A DNA stretch of 64,000 nt from JAOUEA01 sp963762075 (GTDB lineage: Bacteria; Actinomycetota; UBA4738; HRBIN12), in contig CAVXJC010000003.1 of the NCBI GenBank assembly GCA_963762075.1, positions 372,001 to 436,000 of the forward strand, given 5' to 3'. The first letter of the stretch is position 1, and every line of letters begins with the position of its first letter. The translations under genes and the position numbers were made by a program. The notes below the pieces were generated by a model that saw only the letters and a list, made by a program, of their open reading frames with translations, did not search any database and was not told where the DNA came from. Below, piece after piece: positions 16,222-25,548 of the stretch.

Positions 16222-16809
16222 TCAGACCACCTCGGCGCCCGCGTCGCGCATGCGCGAGAGAGCGGCGGCGCCGTCGCCGGGCTGGAGCTCGACCGCCCTC
16301 ACGGCGTCGCTCAACACCTCGACCGGGTAGCCGAGGATCCTGGCGTCGAGCACGGTCTCGACCACGCAGTAGTCGGTCGCGAGCCCGCAGAGGACGACGC
16401 GTTCGATGCCGTTGGTCGTGAGCATCTCGTTCAGGACCGTGTCGCCGCGCTCCCCCGAGATCGGGTCGCGGACGCTGAATCCCGAGTAGCCGTCGCGGCC
16501 ATCGTCTCCCTTGCGGACCACGTCGTGGCCGACGACGAGCAGGTCGCGGTGGAACGCGGCACCCTCGGTCTCTTGGACGCAATGCACGGGCCAGATGCCA
16601 CCGTCGGGTTGGAAGTGCGGGGTATGCGGCGGGTGCCAGTCCTGCGTGTAGACGACGAACGCCTCGCGCGATCGAGCCTTCTCGACCTCGCCGTTGACGG
16701 TCGGCACGATGAGTTCCCCCCCATCGACGTAGAGACTGCCCGCCGGATCGGCGAAGTCGTTCTGGACGTCGACGACGAGCAGGGCGGTCCGCGCGTCGTA
16801 GGTGGCCAT
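16222..16809 (-). CDS. pncA: Nicotinamidase / isochorismatase-family hydrolase (PncA-like)
   Basis: The 195-residue enzyme probably converts nicotinamide to nicotinate for NAD salvage. The catalytic triad is visible as D14 (VVDVQNDF), K100 (VVRKGDD) and C148 (GLATDYCV). Metal ligands are D57, H59 and H65 in DWHPPHTPHF, all as in PncA. It lies on the opposite strand inside the otherwise plus-strand mutM-acyP-smc series, an insertion relative to related genomes. TACCCT (16818-16823, minus strand) ends eight bases before the ATG. Confidence 0.9.
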   Translation of the reverse strand: MATYDARTALLVVDVQNDFADPAGSLYVDGGELIVPTVNGEVEKARSREAFVVYTQDWHPPHTPHFQPDGGIWPVHCVQETEGAAFHRDLLVVGHDVVRKGDDGRDGYSGFSVRDPISGERGDTVLNEMLTTNGIERVVLCGLATDYCVVETVLDARILGYPVEVLSDAVRAVELQPGDGAAALSRMRDAGAEVV

Positions 16810-16849
16810 CGCGGTTCAGGGTATCGGAGCGAGCTGGCACCATGGACGC

Positions 16850-17119
16850 ATGCGACGCGTGCATGTCGAGATCCGTGGCCGGGTGCAAGGCGTCTTCTTC
16901 CGGGCCTCCTGCGTCGAGCGTGCGCGTGCGCTCGGGGTTGGGGGCTGGGTGCGCAACACCCTCGACGGTCACGTCGAGGCCGAGTTCGAAGGAGAGCCCG
17001 TCGCGGTCGGGGCCATGATCGAGTGGTGCGCCGACGGCCCTCCATCCGCCACCGTCGACCACGTCGACGTGAAGGAAGCCACACCCACCGGCGAGAGAGA
17101 GTTCCGCGTCACGCGATAG
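16850..17119 (+). CDS. acyP: Acylphosphatase
   Basis: The 89-residue protein hydrolyses acyl phosphates. It contains the catalytic RGRVQGVFFR segment (R18) and GWVRNTLDG with N36, both diagnostic. The ATG at 16850 is preferred over one 48 bases upstream because the family begins here. It precedes smc, a common actinomycete arrangement. Confidence 0.92.
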   Translation: MRRVHVEIRGRVQGVFFRASCVERARALGVGGWVRNTLDGHVEAEFEGEPVAVGAMIEWCADGPPSATVDHVDVKEATPTGEREFRVTR

Positions 17120-17147
17120 CGCTACAAGGAGAGAATCACACGCCTGT

Positions 17148-17153
17148 TAGCAT
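17148..17153 (+). promoter_or_regulatory. TAGCAT -10 element of smc
   Basis: TAGCAT ends six bases before the smc ATG. The only Shine-Dalgarno-like stretch (AAGGAGAG, about 17126) is some 27 bases upstream, too far to serve that ATG, so a leaderless start is the better reading. Confidence 0.42.
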
Positions 17154-17159
17154 CGCGCA

Positions 17160-20100
17160 ATGTTCCTGAGGTCGATCACGATCCGCGGGTTCAAGTCGTT
17201 CGCGGACAAGACGGTGCTCGAGTTCATCCCGGGCGTCTCGGTCATCGTGGGTCCCAACGGGTCGGGCAAGTCGAACCTCGTCGACGCGATCAGCTGGGTG
17301 CTCGGGGAGCAGGGCGCCCGGTCGCTGCGGGGCGGCAATATGGCCGACGTCATCTTCGCCGGCACTCCATCGCGGCCCGCGCTCGGCATGGCCGAGGTGA
17401 AGCTCGTGATCGACAACTCGGCGGGCAGGATCCCCGTGCCCATGATCGAGATCGAGGTGGCGCGCACGATCTTCCGCTCGGGGGAGTCGGAGTACCGCAT
17501 CAACGGTCAGGTCGTGCGTCTGCTCGACGTGCAGGAGCTACTCTCCGAGACCGGCATCGGGCGCGCCCTGCACACGGTCGTCGGCCAAGGACAGCTCGAA
17601 GAGGTGCTCAACGCCAAGCCCGAGGAGCGGCGAAGGTACATCGAGGAAGCCGCCGGCATCGCGAAACATCGACGTCGCAAGGAACGCGCCGAACGCAAGC
17701 TCGGCAACCTCGATCACGACCTGTTGCGGCTGGGCGATGTCGTCTCGGAGCTTCGCCGGCAGTTGAAACCGCTGCGGCAACAGGCCGAGATGGCGAACAA
17801 GCACGAGACGCTCACCGCCGAGGCCGAGACGTTGTCCCGCAGACTCGCCGCTGCGCGCCTGCGCGCCCTGCTCCGCGAGAAGGACCGGCGCGCCGAGGGT
17901 TGGCAGCGGGGCCTCGATGAGCGCACCGGCGCGAGGGAGCGGCTCGATGCGCTCGACGGCGAGGTGCTCGCCGCGGCCGACGCCCGCGCGACGGCATCGA
18001 CGGCGCTCGCCGACGCCGAGCTGACGTTCCGCCGCACGGCCGAAGAGCGGCGTAGGGCCGAGCACGCGTTCCGCGAGGCCGTGGAACACGAGGGCGAAGC
18101 CCATGAGCAGCTCGCCTCGCACGCTTCGCGAACGGCGCGCATCGATGCGGTCGACAGCGAGATCGGGCGTCTCGAAGGCGACCTCGAGCGCATCACCGAT
18201 GAGATCGTGGCGAGCGAGCGGGAGCTAAAGGAAGCCGAGCAGGCGTTCCGCGAAGCCGAGCAGGAGCGGCATCGAGTCGAGGAGCTGCGTCGGCGCGCCG
18301 GCGAGGACGCCGCCGGACGCCGGGCCGAGGTCGACGCGCTCGAACGCGCACGCGTGTCGAGCGAACGAGAGCGTGAACGCCTCGCGAGCTCGCTCCGGGC
18401 CGTGCGGGAGCGAATCGCCGAGACCGAGGCCGAGCGCGCCGGGCTCGAGGCCGAGATCGAGACCTTCGACGATCAGTCTGCGCCGATGAGCGAGAAGCGA
18501 TCTGCCCTCGAGCTCGAGCGTCGCGGGCTGGTCGACAAGATCGAGGAGCTCGATGAAGTCCGTCGCCGCCACGAGTCCCGTCGCGATCTGCTGGAAGCTC
18601 GCCGCCAGGACATCGAGGAAACGGCCGGGTCGCGCTTCCTCGAAGGGCACTCCGGGCGTGCCGTCGGCTTGCTGAAGGATCTGCTCGAGGTCGAGCCGGG
18701 TCTGGAGCGCGCGCTCATCGCGGCGATCGGACCGCTCGCCGACGCCGTCGTCTACGATGCCGCCGAGCGAGCGCTGGCAGATGCGCCCGACGGCGACGGG
18801 GCGATCCTCGCGATCTCCTCGGGCGGCCCGGTGCCGCTCGGACTGTCCGGCGAGCGCAAGCTGCTCGCCGCGGTCGAGGCGCAGCCGGCCGCTCGAGGTA
18901 TCGCGAGCACCGTGCTCCGCGATGTGTACCTGGCCGAGACCGTCGCCGAGGCGGCCGAGAAGCAGCGTCAGCACCCGCGCTCGTCGTTCGTGACGCCGGA
19001 AGGTGTGCTCGTCGGGCCCGCCGTGATCCACACCGCCGGGCAGGTCGACGCTCGATCGAGGGAGATCCGTGCCGAGCTGCAGGTCGTCGCCCACGACCTC
19101 GCGGCCACGGTCAACGCCCTGCGCCCCAAGCGTGAACGACTCGATGAGATCGGTGGCGAGGTCGACTTCCTGCGGGAACAGATCGAAGCGGCCGACGCCG
19201 AGATCACCGCGGTGGCCGAGCGTCTCGGCGGGCTCGAGCGTGATCTCTCCGCGATGCACAAGGAAGAGGAGTTGCTCGCCCAGCGCGTCACCGCTCTCGA
19301 CGAGACGATCGGTGCCGCCCGTGATCGCCTCGTTTCCCTCGCGCCCGCTGGCGAACGGGCCCTGCCGGACCTTCCGGCGATGCCGCAACCGCCGGTGTCG
19401 GCACGAGTGGCCGTCGAGACCCTTCGGCGCGACCGGTCCTCGCACGAGGCCCGGCTCATGGATCTGCGGCGTGAACGCGAGGAACTTGCGACCCACGATC
19501 CGATCGCCATGCGGGCGGCCCTCGAAGCTGCGGAGGCTGCCCGCACAGCGGCGGCCGACGAGGTCGCGCGCGCCGAGATGGCTGCGGGCGAAGCTGCGGC
19601 GGGCCGTGACGCTGCTGCCAAGGCCGAGCGTGAGGTCGCCGAGCGCGAGGCGGAGGTCAACCGCGCATGGCGCGAAGCGTCGACCGAGCTGGAGCGCCTG
19701 CGCGACACCTACGAGCAGGACGACCGCACCCGAGGTGACATCGAGCGGCGAATCCGCGAGGCGGAGCGACTGATCCGCGAGGGCCACCGAGCCGACCCCG
19801 AGGCGCTCGTGGCGGAGCTCGGTGATGACGATTCGACCGAGACGTTGCAGAAGCGTTCCGACCTGGTGCAGCGGCGCCTGGCGCTGCTCGGGCGCGTGAA
19901 CCTGCTCGCGACGGGGGAGTTCGAGGCGTTGCAGGAGCGCCACGACTTCATGACCCGCGAGCTCGACGATGTGAAGAAGGCGCGCCGTGACCTGCTCGAG
20001 GTCATCGCGCAGGTGGACCGTGAGATCACCGAGACGTTCACGACCGCATATCAAGACGTCGCCGTGCAGTTCGAGCGTCTCGTCAAGGAGCTCTTCCCGG

Positions 20101-20582
20101 GCGGCGACGGACGACTGGTGCTCACCGACCCCGCCCAGCCGCTCACGAGCGGCATCGAGATCGAGGCGAGCCCCGGTCGCAAGCGCGTGAAGCGCATCTC
20201 GCTGCTCTCTGGTGGCGAGCGCTCGCTCACCGCGCTCGCGTTCTTGTTCGCGATCTTCACGGCGCGCCCCTCGCCCTTCTACCTCATGGATGAGGTCGAG
20301 CCCGCGCTCGACGATGTGAACCTTCACCGGTTCCTGCGGCTGACCGAAGGCTTCGCGCACGAGTCACAGGTGCTGGTCGTGACCCATCAGAAGCGCACCA
20401 TGGAGATCGCCGCGATGATGTACGGCGTCTCGCTCAACAAGGACGGAACCACCAAGGTCGTCGCGCAGCAGCTCGAACAGACGACCACGCTCGACTCCGA
20501 TGCGCGCCTCGAGGGAGGCGGAGCGGTGATCGAGGTTCCCCCGGTGGCAGACGGAATGCCACACGGTGAGCGGGTCGGCTAG
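17160..20582 (+). CDS. smc: Chromosome segregation protein SMC
   Basis: The 1140-residue condensin ATPase organises and segregates chromosomes as a dimer with ScpA and ScpB (not in this window). The head's Walker A VGPNGSGKSNL is at residues 30-40. Long coiled-coil arms flank a hinge at about 490-670. The signature LSGGE lies near 1016 and Walker B LMDEVEPALDD near 1040. The length is normal for bacterial SMC (about 1150-1190). Its coding sequence overlaps the first possible ftsY start by 17 bases. Confidence 0.97.
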   Translation: MFLRSITIRGFKSFADKTVLEFIPGVSVIVGPNGSGKSNLVDAISWVLGEQGARSLRGGNMADVIFAGTPSRPALGMAEVKLVIDNSAGRIPVPMIEIEVARTIFRSGESEYRINGQVVRLLDVQELLSETGIGRALHTVVGQGQLEEVLNAKPEERRRYIEEAAGIAKHRRRKERAERKLGNLDHDLLRLGDVVSELRRQLKPLRQQAEMANKHETLTAEAETLSRRLAAARLRALLREKDRRAEGWQRGLDERTGARERLDALDGEVLAAADARATASTALADAELTFRRTAEERRRAEHAFREAVEHEGEAHEQLASHASRTARIDAVDSEIGRLEGDLERITDEIVASERELKEAEQAFREAEQERHRVEELRRRAGEDAAGRRAEVDALERARVSSERERERLASSLRAVRERIAETEAERAGLEAEIETFDDQSAPMSEKRSALELERRGLVDKIEELDEVRRRHESRRDLLEARRQDIEETAGSRFLEGHSGRAVGLLKDLLEVEPGLERALIAAIGPLADAVVYDAAERALADAPDGDGAILAISSGGPVPLGLSGERKLLAAVEAQPAARGIASTVLRDVYLAETVAEAAEKQRQHPRSSFVTPEGVLVGPAVIHTAGQVDARSREIRAELQVVAHDLAATVNALRPKRERLDEIGGEVDFLREQIEAADAEITAVAERLGGLERDLSAMHKEEELLAQRVTALDETIGAARDRLVSLAPAGERALPDLPAMPQPPVSARVAVETLRRDRSSHEARLMDLRREREELATHDPIAMRAALEAAEAARTAAADEVARAEMAAGEAAAGRDAAAKAEREVAEREAEVNRAWREASTELERLRDTYEQDDRTRGDIERRIREAERLIREGHRADPEALVAELGDDDSTETLQKRSDLVQRRLALLGRVNLLATGEFEALQERHDFMTRELDDVKKARRDLLEVIAQVDREITETFTTAYQDVAVQFERLVKELFPGGDGRLVLTDPAQPLTSGIEIEASPGRKRVKRISLLSGGERSLTALAFLFAIFTARPSPFYLMDEVEPALDDVNLHRFLRLTEGFAHESQVLVVTHQKRTMEIAAMMYGVSLNKDGTTKVVAQQLEQTTTLDSDARLEGGGAVIEVPPVADGMPHGERVG

Positions 20583-20592
20583 CCTCGCGTCC

Positions 20593-21654
20593 GTGGAGCC
20601 CGGCATCGTCATCTTCGCCGTGGTGGCGATCGTCGTCGTCATCGCGTTCGCGGCGCTGCTCATCGGCAGGCGTGGCCGGCTGCGCGATGTCGACCGCGAA
20701 GCGCAGTCGGGCGAGGATCGCATCAGGCCGTCGGCGACGCTGCACCCGGCGAAGCAGCGTCCCGAGCCCACCCGTCCCGAACCCGGTGCGTCGGGAGGCG
20801 TCTTCCACAGGGACGGGCTGGGCTCGAAGGTCAAGGCCCTGTTCAAGGGTGGCGCCGGCGACGACACCTGGCGCGAGCTCGAAGACCTGCTGATCAAAGC
20901 CGATGTGGGACCGAGAGGTGCAGCGGATCTCGTGGAGCGCGTCAGGACACACTTCGCTGCCGGCGCCGATCCGGTCGCGCAGCTCCGCGAGCAGATCATC
21001 GCGATCCTCGGGCCCGACGAGCTGCTCCATCTGCCGGCCGATCGTCCCGGCGTCGTCATGGTGGTCGGTGTGAACGGCTCCGGCAAGACCACGACGATCG
21101 GCAAGCTCGCGAAGCGGCTCACCGGCGAGGGGAAGCAGGTGAGTCTCGCAGCCGCCGATACCTTCAGAGCTGCCGCCGGGGAACAGCTCGAGGTCTGGGC
21201 CATCCGCGCCGGTGCACATCTGGTGAGCCAGGACCGTGGCGCCGACCCGGGAGCGGTGGCGTTCGATGCCGTGAAGTCGGCGACGGCCCGGGGCGCCGAC
21301 GTCGTGATCGTCGACACCGCCGGACGGCTCCATACCAAGACGCCGCTGATGGACGAGCTGGGCAAGGTCAAGCGTGTGATCGAGAAGGCGGGGGCCGGGG
21401 TCGACGAGACGCTGCTCGTGCTCGATGCGCAGACAGGTCAGAATGGCATCGCGCAGGCTCGCGCGTTCACCGAGGCGGTCGCGGTCACCGGCGTGGTGCT
21501 CACCAAGACCGACGGCTCGGCCAAAGGTGGCATCGTGCTGGCGGTGCGCGAGGAGCTCGGCGTGCCCGTGAGGTTCGTGGGTGTCGGCGAGGGCGCGGAG
21601 GATCTGCGTCCGTTCGAGGCGGCCGCGTTCGCCGATCGCCTGCTGGCCGGCTAG
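20593..21654 (+). CDS. ftsY: Signal recognition particle receptor FtsY
   Basis: FtsY docks ribosome-SRP complexes on the membrane and hydrolyses GTP together with Ffh. The product starts with a transmembrane helix (GIVIFAVVAIVVVIAFAALL), a feature of actinomycete FtsY, followed by a linker and the NG GTPase domain with VNGSGKTTT near residue 158, DTAGR near 240 and TKTDG near 310. I prefer GTG 20593, just after the smc stop; GTG 20566 would add nine residues and overlap smc. smc-ftsY-ffh is a conserved order, here split by a two-component pair. Confidence 0.95.
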   Translation: MEPGIVIFAVVAIVVVIAFAALLIGRRGRLRDVDREAQSGEDRIRPSATLHPAKQRPEPTRPEPGASGGVFHRDGLGSKVKALFKGGAGDDTWRELEDLLIKADVGPRGAADLVERVRTHFAAGADPVAQLREQIIAILGPDELLHLPADRPGVVMVVGVNGSGKTTTIGKLAKRLTGEGKQVSLAAADTFRAAAGEQLEVWAIRAGAHLVSQDRGADPGAVAFDAVKSATARGADVVIVDTAGRLHTKTPLMDELGKVKRVIEKAGAGVDETLLVLDAQTGQNGIAQARAFTEAVAVTGVVLTKTDGSAKGGIVLAVREELGVPVRFVGVGEGAEDLRPFEAAAFADRLLAG

Positions 21655-21679
21655 AGCGAAGCGACTGGAAGGGGTCAGG

Positions 21680-22069
21680 GTGACGAACACCAGGATCCTC
21701 ATCGTGGAAGACCACCCGACGATGCGTGAGGCGATGCGCCTCGTGCTCGAGGGCGAAGGCTTCGTGATCGACGAGGCCGCCGACGGTCAGCGAGCGCTCG
21801 AGATGATGCGCACCGAGCCCCCCGACCTCGTCTTCCTCGACATGAACATGCCCGGGTCGAGCGGCGCGGAAGTGCTGACCGAGATCCGCGCCGACCCCGT
21901 CACCGCCGGCATCAGGGTGATCGTCGTGACCGCCGACGGGGAAGAGGGCCGGGGGCGGGCCATGGCGATCGGTGCCGACGAGTACTTCACGAAACCCTTC
22001 AGCCCGATCACGTTGTTGAGCACGGTCGAGCAGGTGCTCAGCTCGCCGGCGCGTGAACCGGAAGCCTGA
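21680..22069 (+). CDS. Single-domain response regulator
   Basis: The 129-residue product is a receiver domain only: acidic pair E10-D11, phospho-acceptor D54 in LVFLDMNMPG, conserved threonine in VVTAD and K105 in FTKPF. No output domain follows, so it acts by protein contact or as a phosphate relay. GGAAGGGG precedes the GTG start. Its 3' end overlaps the convergent kinase gene by 32 bases, and the two are likely partners. The pair is inserted between ftsY and ffh. Confidence 0.9.
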   Translation: MTNTRILIVEDHPTMREAMRLVLEGEGFVIDEAADGQRALEMMRTEPPDLVFLDMNMPGSSGAEVLTEIRADPVTAGIRVIVVTADGEEGRGRAMAIGADEYFTKPFSPITLLSTVEQVLSSPAREPEA

Positions 22070-22736
22070 CGCGGAACGTGGCACCGCCACCCGGTGTGGG
22101 CCGAGCGGTGATCTCGCCACCCAGCGCCGTCAGCAGCCTGCGGGCGATCGCGAGGCCGAGGCCTGAACCCTCCGCCGACCGTGCCCCTTCGGCCGTGCGG
22201 TAGAACGGCTCGAACACGCGATCTCGCTCTCCCGCCTCGATGCCGATGCCGCGGTCTATCACCGAGATGACGAGATCGTCGTTCTCGTCTGCCTCCGCCT
22301 CGAGGGTGACGAGGGTGCCATCTGCGGAGTACTTCAGGGCGTTCGTCAACAGGTTCGTCAGGATCTGCTCGAACCGCAGGGCGTCGGACTCGATCGTGGG
22401 CGGTGTGCCCGCTGAGACGCGGAGCTCCACCCGATCCCTGCCGGGCAACTCACGGACGAGTTGTTCCAGCGCCGGCACCAGCACGATCGGTTCGTGTTCG
22501 ACCGAGAGCGCCGCGTCCTCGAGGCTCTCGATGGTGACGAGATCGTCCGCGAGCCGGATCAGCCGGTCGGTCTGGATCGAGATCACGTTGAGGTAGTCGT
22601 CGATCTCGTCGTCGCTCAGCTCGGCGCGCTTGCGCTGCAACATGTCGACGAAGCCACGGATCGCGGCCAGTGGTGTCCGCATCTCGTGGTTCGTCACAGC
22701 GACGAGGCTCATATCGCGCAGATCTGGATCCGCCAC
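22038..22736 (-). CDS. Sensor-less histidine kinase (HisKA-HATPase)
   Basis: The 232-residue kinase consists of a dimerisation and phosphoacceptor domain with H17 in TNHEMRTPL, followed by the ATP-binding domain with N box (LLTNALKYS), G1 (DRGIGI) and G2 (GSGLGLAI). It has no transmembrane or sensory region, so input must come from a partner or a cytoplasmic signal. The GTG at 22736 follows GGGGGG at a reasonable distance; ATG 22712 is the alternative and would remove the residues before M9. The 3' end overlaps the response regulator gene by 32 bases on the opposite strand. Confidence 0.85.
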   Translation of the reverse strand: MADPDLRDMSLVAVTNHEMRTPLAAIRGFVDMLQRKRAELSDDEIDDYLNVISIQTDRLIRLADDLVTIESLEDAALSVEHEPIVLVPALEQLVRELPGRDRVELRVSAGTPPTIESDALRFEQILTNLLTNALKYSADGTLVTLEAEADENDDLVISVIDRGIGIEAGERDRVFEPFYRTAEGARSAEGSGLGLAIARRLLTALGGEITARPTPGGGATFRVRLPVHAPAS

Positions 22737-22749
22737 TCCTACCCCCCGG

Positions 22750-22755
22750 TAGAAT
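22750..22755 (+). promoter_or_regulatory. Candidate -10 (TAGAAT) for the ffh operon
   Basis: TAGAAT lies in the divergent gap between the kinase gene and ffh. The implied leader before ffh is about 75 bases. No clear -35 is seen. Confidence 0.35.
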
Positions 22756-22836
22756 CCTAGCTGCCGCACCTTACGCCCGGGAGCTCCGGCCCGACGCGAC
22801 CGCTCCGCCCGACCCCCAGTGATCGACGAGGCCCAG

Positions 22837-24207
22837 ATGTTCGACACCCTCACCGAACGGCTCGACGGCACCTTCAAGAAACTCCGCGCACGCGGGAAGC
22901 TCCATCCGAAGCAGGTCGACAACGCGCTGGGCGACATGCGGACCGCCCTGCTCGAGGCAGATGTCGCTGTCGAGGTGGCCGACGACTTCCTGTCGCGGGT
23001 TCGCGGGCGAGCGCTATCCGAGGAAGTCATGAAGAGTCTCACGCCCGGCCAACAGGTGGTGAAGGTCGTGAACGAGGAACTGACGGTGACCCTCGGTGGC
23101 GAGCACCGTGCCTTCGACCTCGGGAGCGCGCGACCGGCGGTGATCATGATGGCCGGGGTGCAAGGGTCCGGAAAGACGACCGCGTGCGCCAAGATCGCGA
23201 CGCATCTGAAGACGAGGGGCAAGCGCCCGCTGCTGATCGCAGCCGACCTCGAGCGTCCCGCGGCGATCGAGCAGCTCCGCACCCTCGGACGCGAGATCGG
23301 GATCCCCGTCTGGTCAGAGGGGAAGGACCCCGTGAAGGTCGCCAAGCAGGGCCTCAAGGAGGCCGATCGCCAGAACGCCGACGTCGTCATCATCGACACC
23401 GCCGGCCGGCTGCACGTCGATGCCGAGATGATGAAGCAGGCCCGCAAGATCAAAGACGTGACGAAGCCTCACCACGTGCTGATGGCGGCCGACGCGATGA
23501 CCGGGCAGGACGCCGTAGTGCAGGCGCGGGAGTTCATGCGTGAGGTCGACACGACCGGGTTCGTGCTCACGAAGCTCGATGGCGACGCCCGGGGCGGGGC
23601 GGCTCTGTCGATCACCGCCGTCACGGGCCGCCCCGTGTACTTCGTGGGAACGGGGGAGAAGCCCGGCGATCTCGAGCCCTTCTACCCCGACCGGATGGCG
23701 GGGCGCATCCTCGGCATGGGCGATGTGCTCACCCTGATCGACAAGGCCCAGGACAAGCTCGATATCGAACAGGCGCAGAAGAGCGCCGAGAACCTCATGG
23801 CGGGCACGTTCACGTTCGAGGATTTCCTCGATCAGCTTCGCCAGGTGCAGAAGCTGGGCTCGATGGGCGACCTGTTGAAGATGCTGCCGGGCATGCCGGG
23901 CGGCAAGAACGCCATGAAGCAGATGGCCGAGGCGATCGACGACGGCGAGCTGAAGAGAGCCGAGGCGATGATCCTCGCCATGACCCCGGCCGAGCGGCGG
24001 GAACCCGGTATCATCAGCGGGTCGCGGCGTCTGCGGATCGCGAACGGATCCGGTGTCACGACCGCCGACGTCAACTCGCTGCTCAAGGATTTCGAGGGCG
24101 CGAGGAAGATGATGCGCTCCATGATGGGCGGCAAGCGCATGCCGGGACAGATGCCGGGCATGCCGGGAACCGTACGGGTGCCATCGGCGAAGCTGCCGAA
24201 GCGATAG
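22837..24207 (+). CDS. ffh: Signal recognition particle protein Ffh (SRP54)
   Basis: Ffh binds signal sequences on nascent chains and, with 4.5S RNA and FtsY, delivers ribosomes to the membrane. Of its 456 residues, the N domain covers about 1-90, the GTPase begins at GVQGSGKTT near 107 (DTAGRLH near 190, TKLDGDARGG near 245), and the methionine-rich M domain starts around 300. The very C-terminus has several MPG repeats. The ATG at 22837 is chosen because Ffh proteins begin MFDxLxxRL and GAGG precedes it; GTG 22819 would add six residues. It heads the rpsP-khpA-rimM-trmD operon. Confidence 0.95.
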   Translation: MFDTLTERLDGTFKKLRARGKLHPKQVDNALGDMRTALLEADVAVEVADDFLSRVRGRALSEEVMKSLTPGQQVVKVVNEELTVTLGGEHRAFDLGSARPAVIMMAGVQGSGKTTACAKIATHLKTRGKRPLLIAADLERPAAIEQLRTLGREIGIPVWSEGKDPVKVAKQGLKEADRQNADVVIIDTAGRLHVDAEMMKQARKIKDVTKPHHVLMAADAMTGQDAVVQAREFMREVDTTGFVLTKLDGDARGGAALSITAVTGRPVYFVGTGEKPGDLEPFYPDRMAGRILGMGDVLTLIDKAQDKLDIEQAQKSAENLMAGTFTFEDFLDQLRQVQKLGSMGDLLKMLPGMPGGKNAMKQMAEAIDDGELKRAEAMILAMTPAERREPGIISGSRRLRIANGSGVTTADVNSLLKDFEGARKMMRSMMGGKRMPGQMPGMPGTVRVPSAKLPKR

Positions 24208-24228
24208 ACCACGAACGAGGACGGAGAC

Positions 24229-24789
24229 ATGTCGACACGCATACGACTGCGACGCCTGGGTGCGAACAAGCGCCCGTTCTACCGCGTCGTGGTGGCCGAC
24301 CAGCGCTCACCGCGCGACGGTCGCTTCATAGAGAACATCGGCAAGTACCATCCGCTCGAGGATCCGAGCCTGATCGAGATCGACGAGGAACGCGCCCTGC
24401 ACTGGCTGCGGGTGGGTGCGCAACCGAGCGCCCAGGTTCGCAATCTCATGTCGAAGGTGGGCATCTGGGACACGTTCGTGGCCGAGCGCCCCAGCGCCGC
24501 CGGCCAGGTGCGGGTGCGCGACACCGAGTTCGCCGAGCCCAAGCTCTCGAAGAAGGCGGCGGCGAAGGCCGTTGCGGCCGCCGAGGAAGCCGCGGCGCCA
24601 TCAGAGCCCGAACCAGAAGCACCCCCGGAGCCCGAGCTCCCGAGTGAGCCCGATGCCCCGGAAGCGCCGGTCGAACCAGAGGCGTTCGTCGAACCAGAGG
24701 CCGCACCCGAGGCTCCCGAGCCCGAGGCTCCGGCCGACGAGCCCGAGGCGGGGCTTCCGGCCGCCGAGCCCGAGTCGACCGAGGAGTAG
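24229..24789 (+). CDS. rpsP: 30S ribosomal protein S16 with long acidic C-terminal tail
   Basis: Residues 1-100 are a normal S16 (IRLRRLGANKRPFYRVVVAD near the start, GRFIENIGKYHP). The protein then continues about 85 residues in a glutamate-, proline- and alanine-rich tail with many PEA and EPE units; typical S16 has 80-100 residues. GAGGACGGAGAC supplies a ribosome binding site. The tail is probably disordered and could reach solvent from the 30S body. Its function is unknown. Confidence 0.95.
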   Translation: MSTRIRLRRLGANKRPFYRVVVADQRSPRDGRFIENIGKYHPLEDPSLIEIDEERALHWLRVGAQPSAQVRNLMSKVGIWDTFVAERPSAAGQVRVRDTEFAEPKLSKKAAAKAVAAAEEAAAPSEPEPEAPPEPELPSEPDAPEAPVEPEAFVEPEAAPEAPEPEAPADEPEAGLPAAEPESTEE

Positions 24790-24792
24790 CTC

Positions 24793-25023
24793 GTGCGGGA
24801 ACTGGTCGACTTCCTCGTGAGCGAGCTGGTCGACGACCCCGAGTCCGTCGAGGTCACCGAGACCGAAGACGACCGCGGCATGCGCTACACGGTGCGCGTC
24901 GCACCCGACGATATGGGCAAGGTGATCGGCAAGGGCGGCCGCACCGCCAAAGCGATCCGTGCGGTCGTGCGCGCTGCCGCGACCCGAGAGGGCACGAGCG
25001 CGTACGTCGACATCGCTGACTGA
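24793..25023 (+). CDS. khpA: KH-domain RNA-binding protein KhpA
   Basis: The 76-residue product is a single KH domain with the GxxG-type RNA-binding loop IGKGGRTA (residues 45-52). Genes of this family lie between rpsP and rimM in most Gram-positive bacteria. KhpA proteins bind small and messenger RNAs and influence cell elongation and division with KhpB. Translation starts at GTG three bases after the rpsP stop. Confidence 0.93.
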   Translation: MRELVDFLVSELVDDPESVEVTETEDDRGMRYTVRVAPDDMGKVIGKGGRTAKAIRAVVRAAATREGTSAYVDIAD

Positions 25024-25024
25024 G

Positions 25025-25534
25025 GTGGCCGAGCCGACCATCGCCGTCGGTCACGTCACGAAAGCCCACGGCATCAAGGGTGAGGTCGCGGTCGAGGTGC
25101 GATCCGACGAACCCTCTCGATTCGCCGAGGGTGCGACCCTGTTCACCGAGAGCGGCAGCTCGCTCGAGATCGAGCGTTCGCAGCCGCACGGGGGCCGCAT
25201 GCTCGTGAAGTTCGCCGGCGTCGAAGACCGCACCGGCGCCGAGGCGCTCCGCGGCACCGTGCTCGTCGTGCCGGAATCGTGGCTGCCCGAGCTTCCCGAC
25301 GGGGAATACTGGCCGTTCCAGCTCGAGGGGTGCGAGGTCATCACCGAGTCGGGCCGTTCCCTCGGCTCCCTCTCCGAAGTGATCCCGTATCCCGCGAACG
25401 ACCTCTGGGTGGCCGTCGACGGCCGGGGCGCCGAGACCCTCGTGCCCGCGATCCACGATGTGATCGTCGAGGTCGACGTCGGGGCCAAGCGCATCCTGGT
25501 GCGCGACGTGCCGGGACTGACCGCGCCCGAATGA
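25025..25534 (+). CDS. rimM: Ribosome maturation factor RimM
   Basis: RimM helps assemble the 30S head by binding S19. The 169 residues start with the conserved VGHVTKAHGIKGEV strand-loop of the N-terminal domain and contain the C-terminal PRC barrel with DGEYWPFQLEG and VIPYPANDLWVAV. The GTG at 25025 overlaps the khpA stop region (TGAGGTG), so it is coupled to khpA. The frame is open upstream but the family N-terminus fixes this start. Confidence 0.94.
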   Translation: MAEPTIAVGHVTKAHGIKGEVAVEVRSDEPSRFAEGATLFTESGSSLEIERSQPHGGRMLVKFAGVEDRTGAEALRGTVLVVPESWLPELPDGEYWPFQLEGCEVITESGRSLGSLSEVIPYPANDLWVAVDGRGAETLVPAIHDVIVEVDVGAKRILVRDVPGLTAPE

Positions 25535-25548
25535 CTCCGCGCGCGCGG

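Noticed and set aside
22756..22836. Possible SRP (4.5S) RNA before ffh
   Set aside because: No GGAA/GNRA tetraloop hairpin of the SRP type is visible in the leader.
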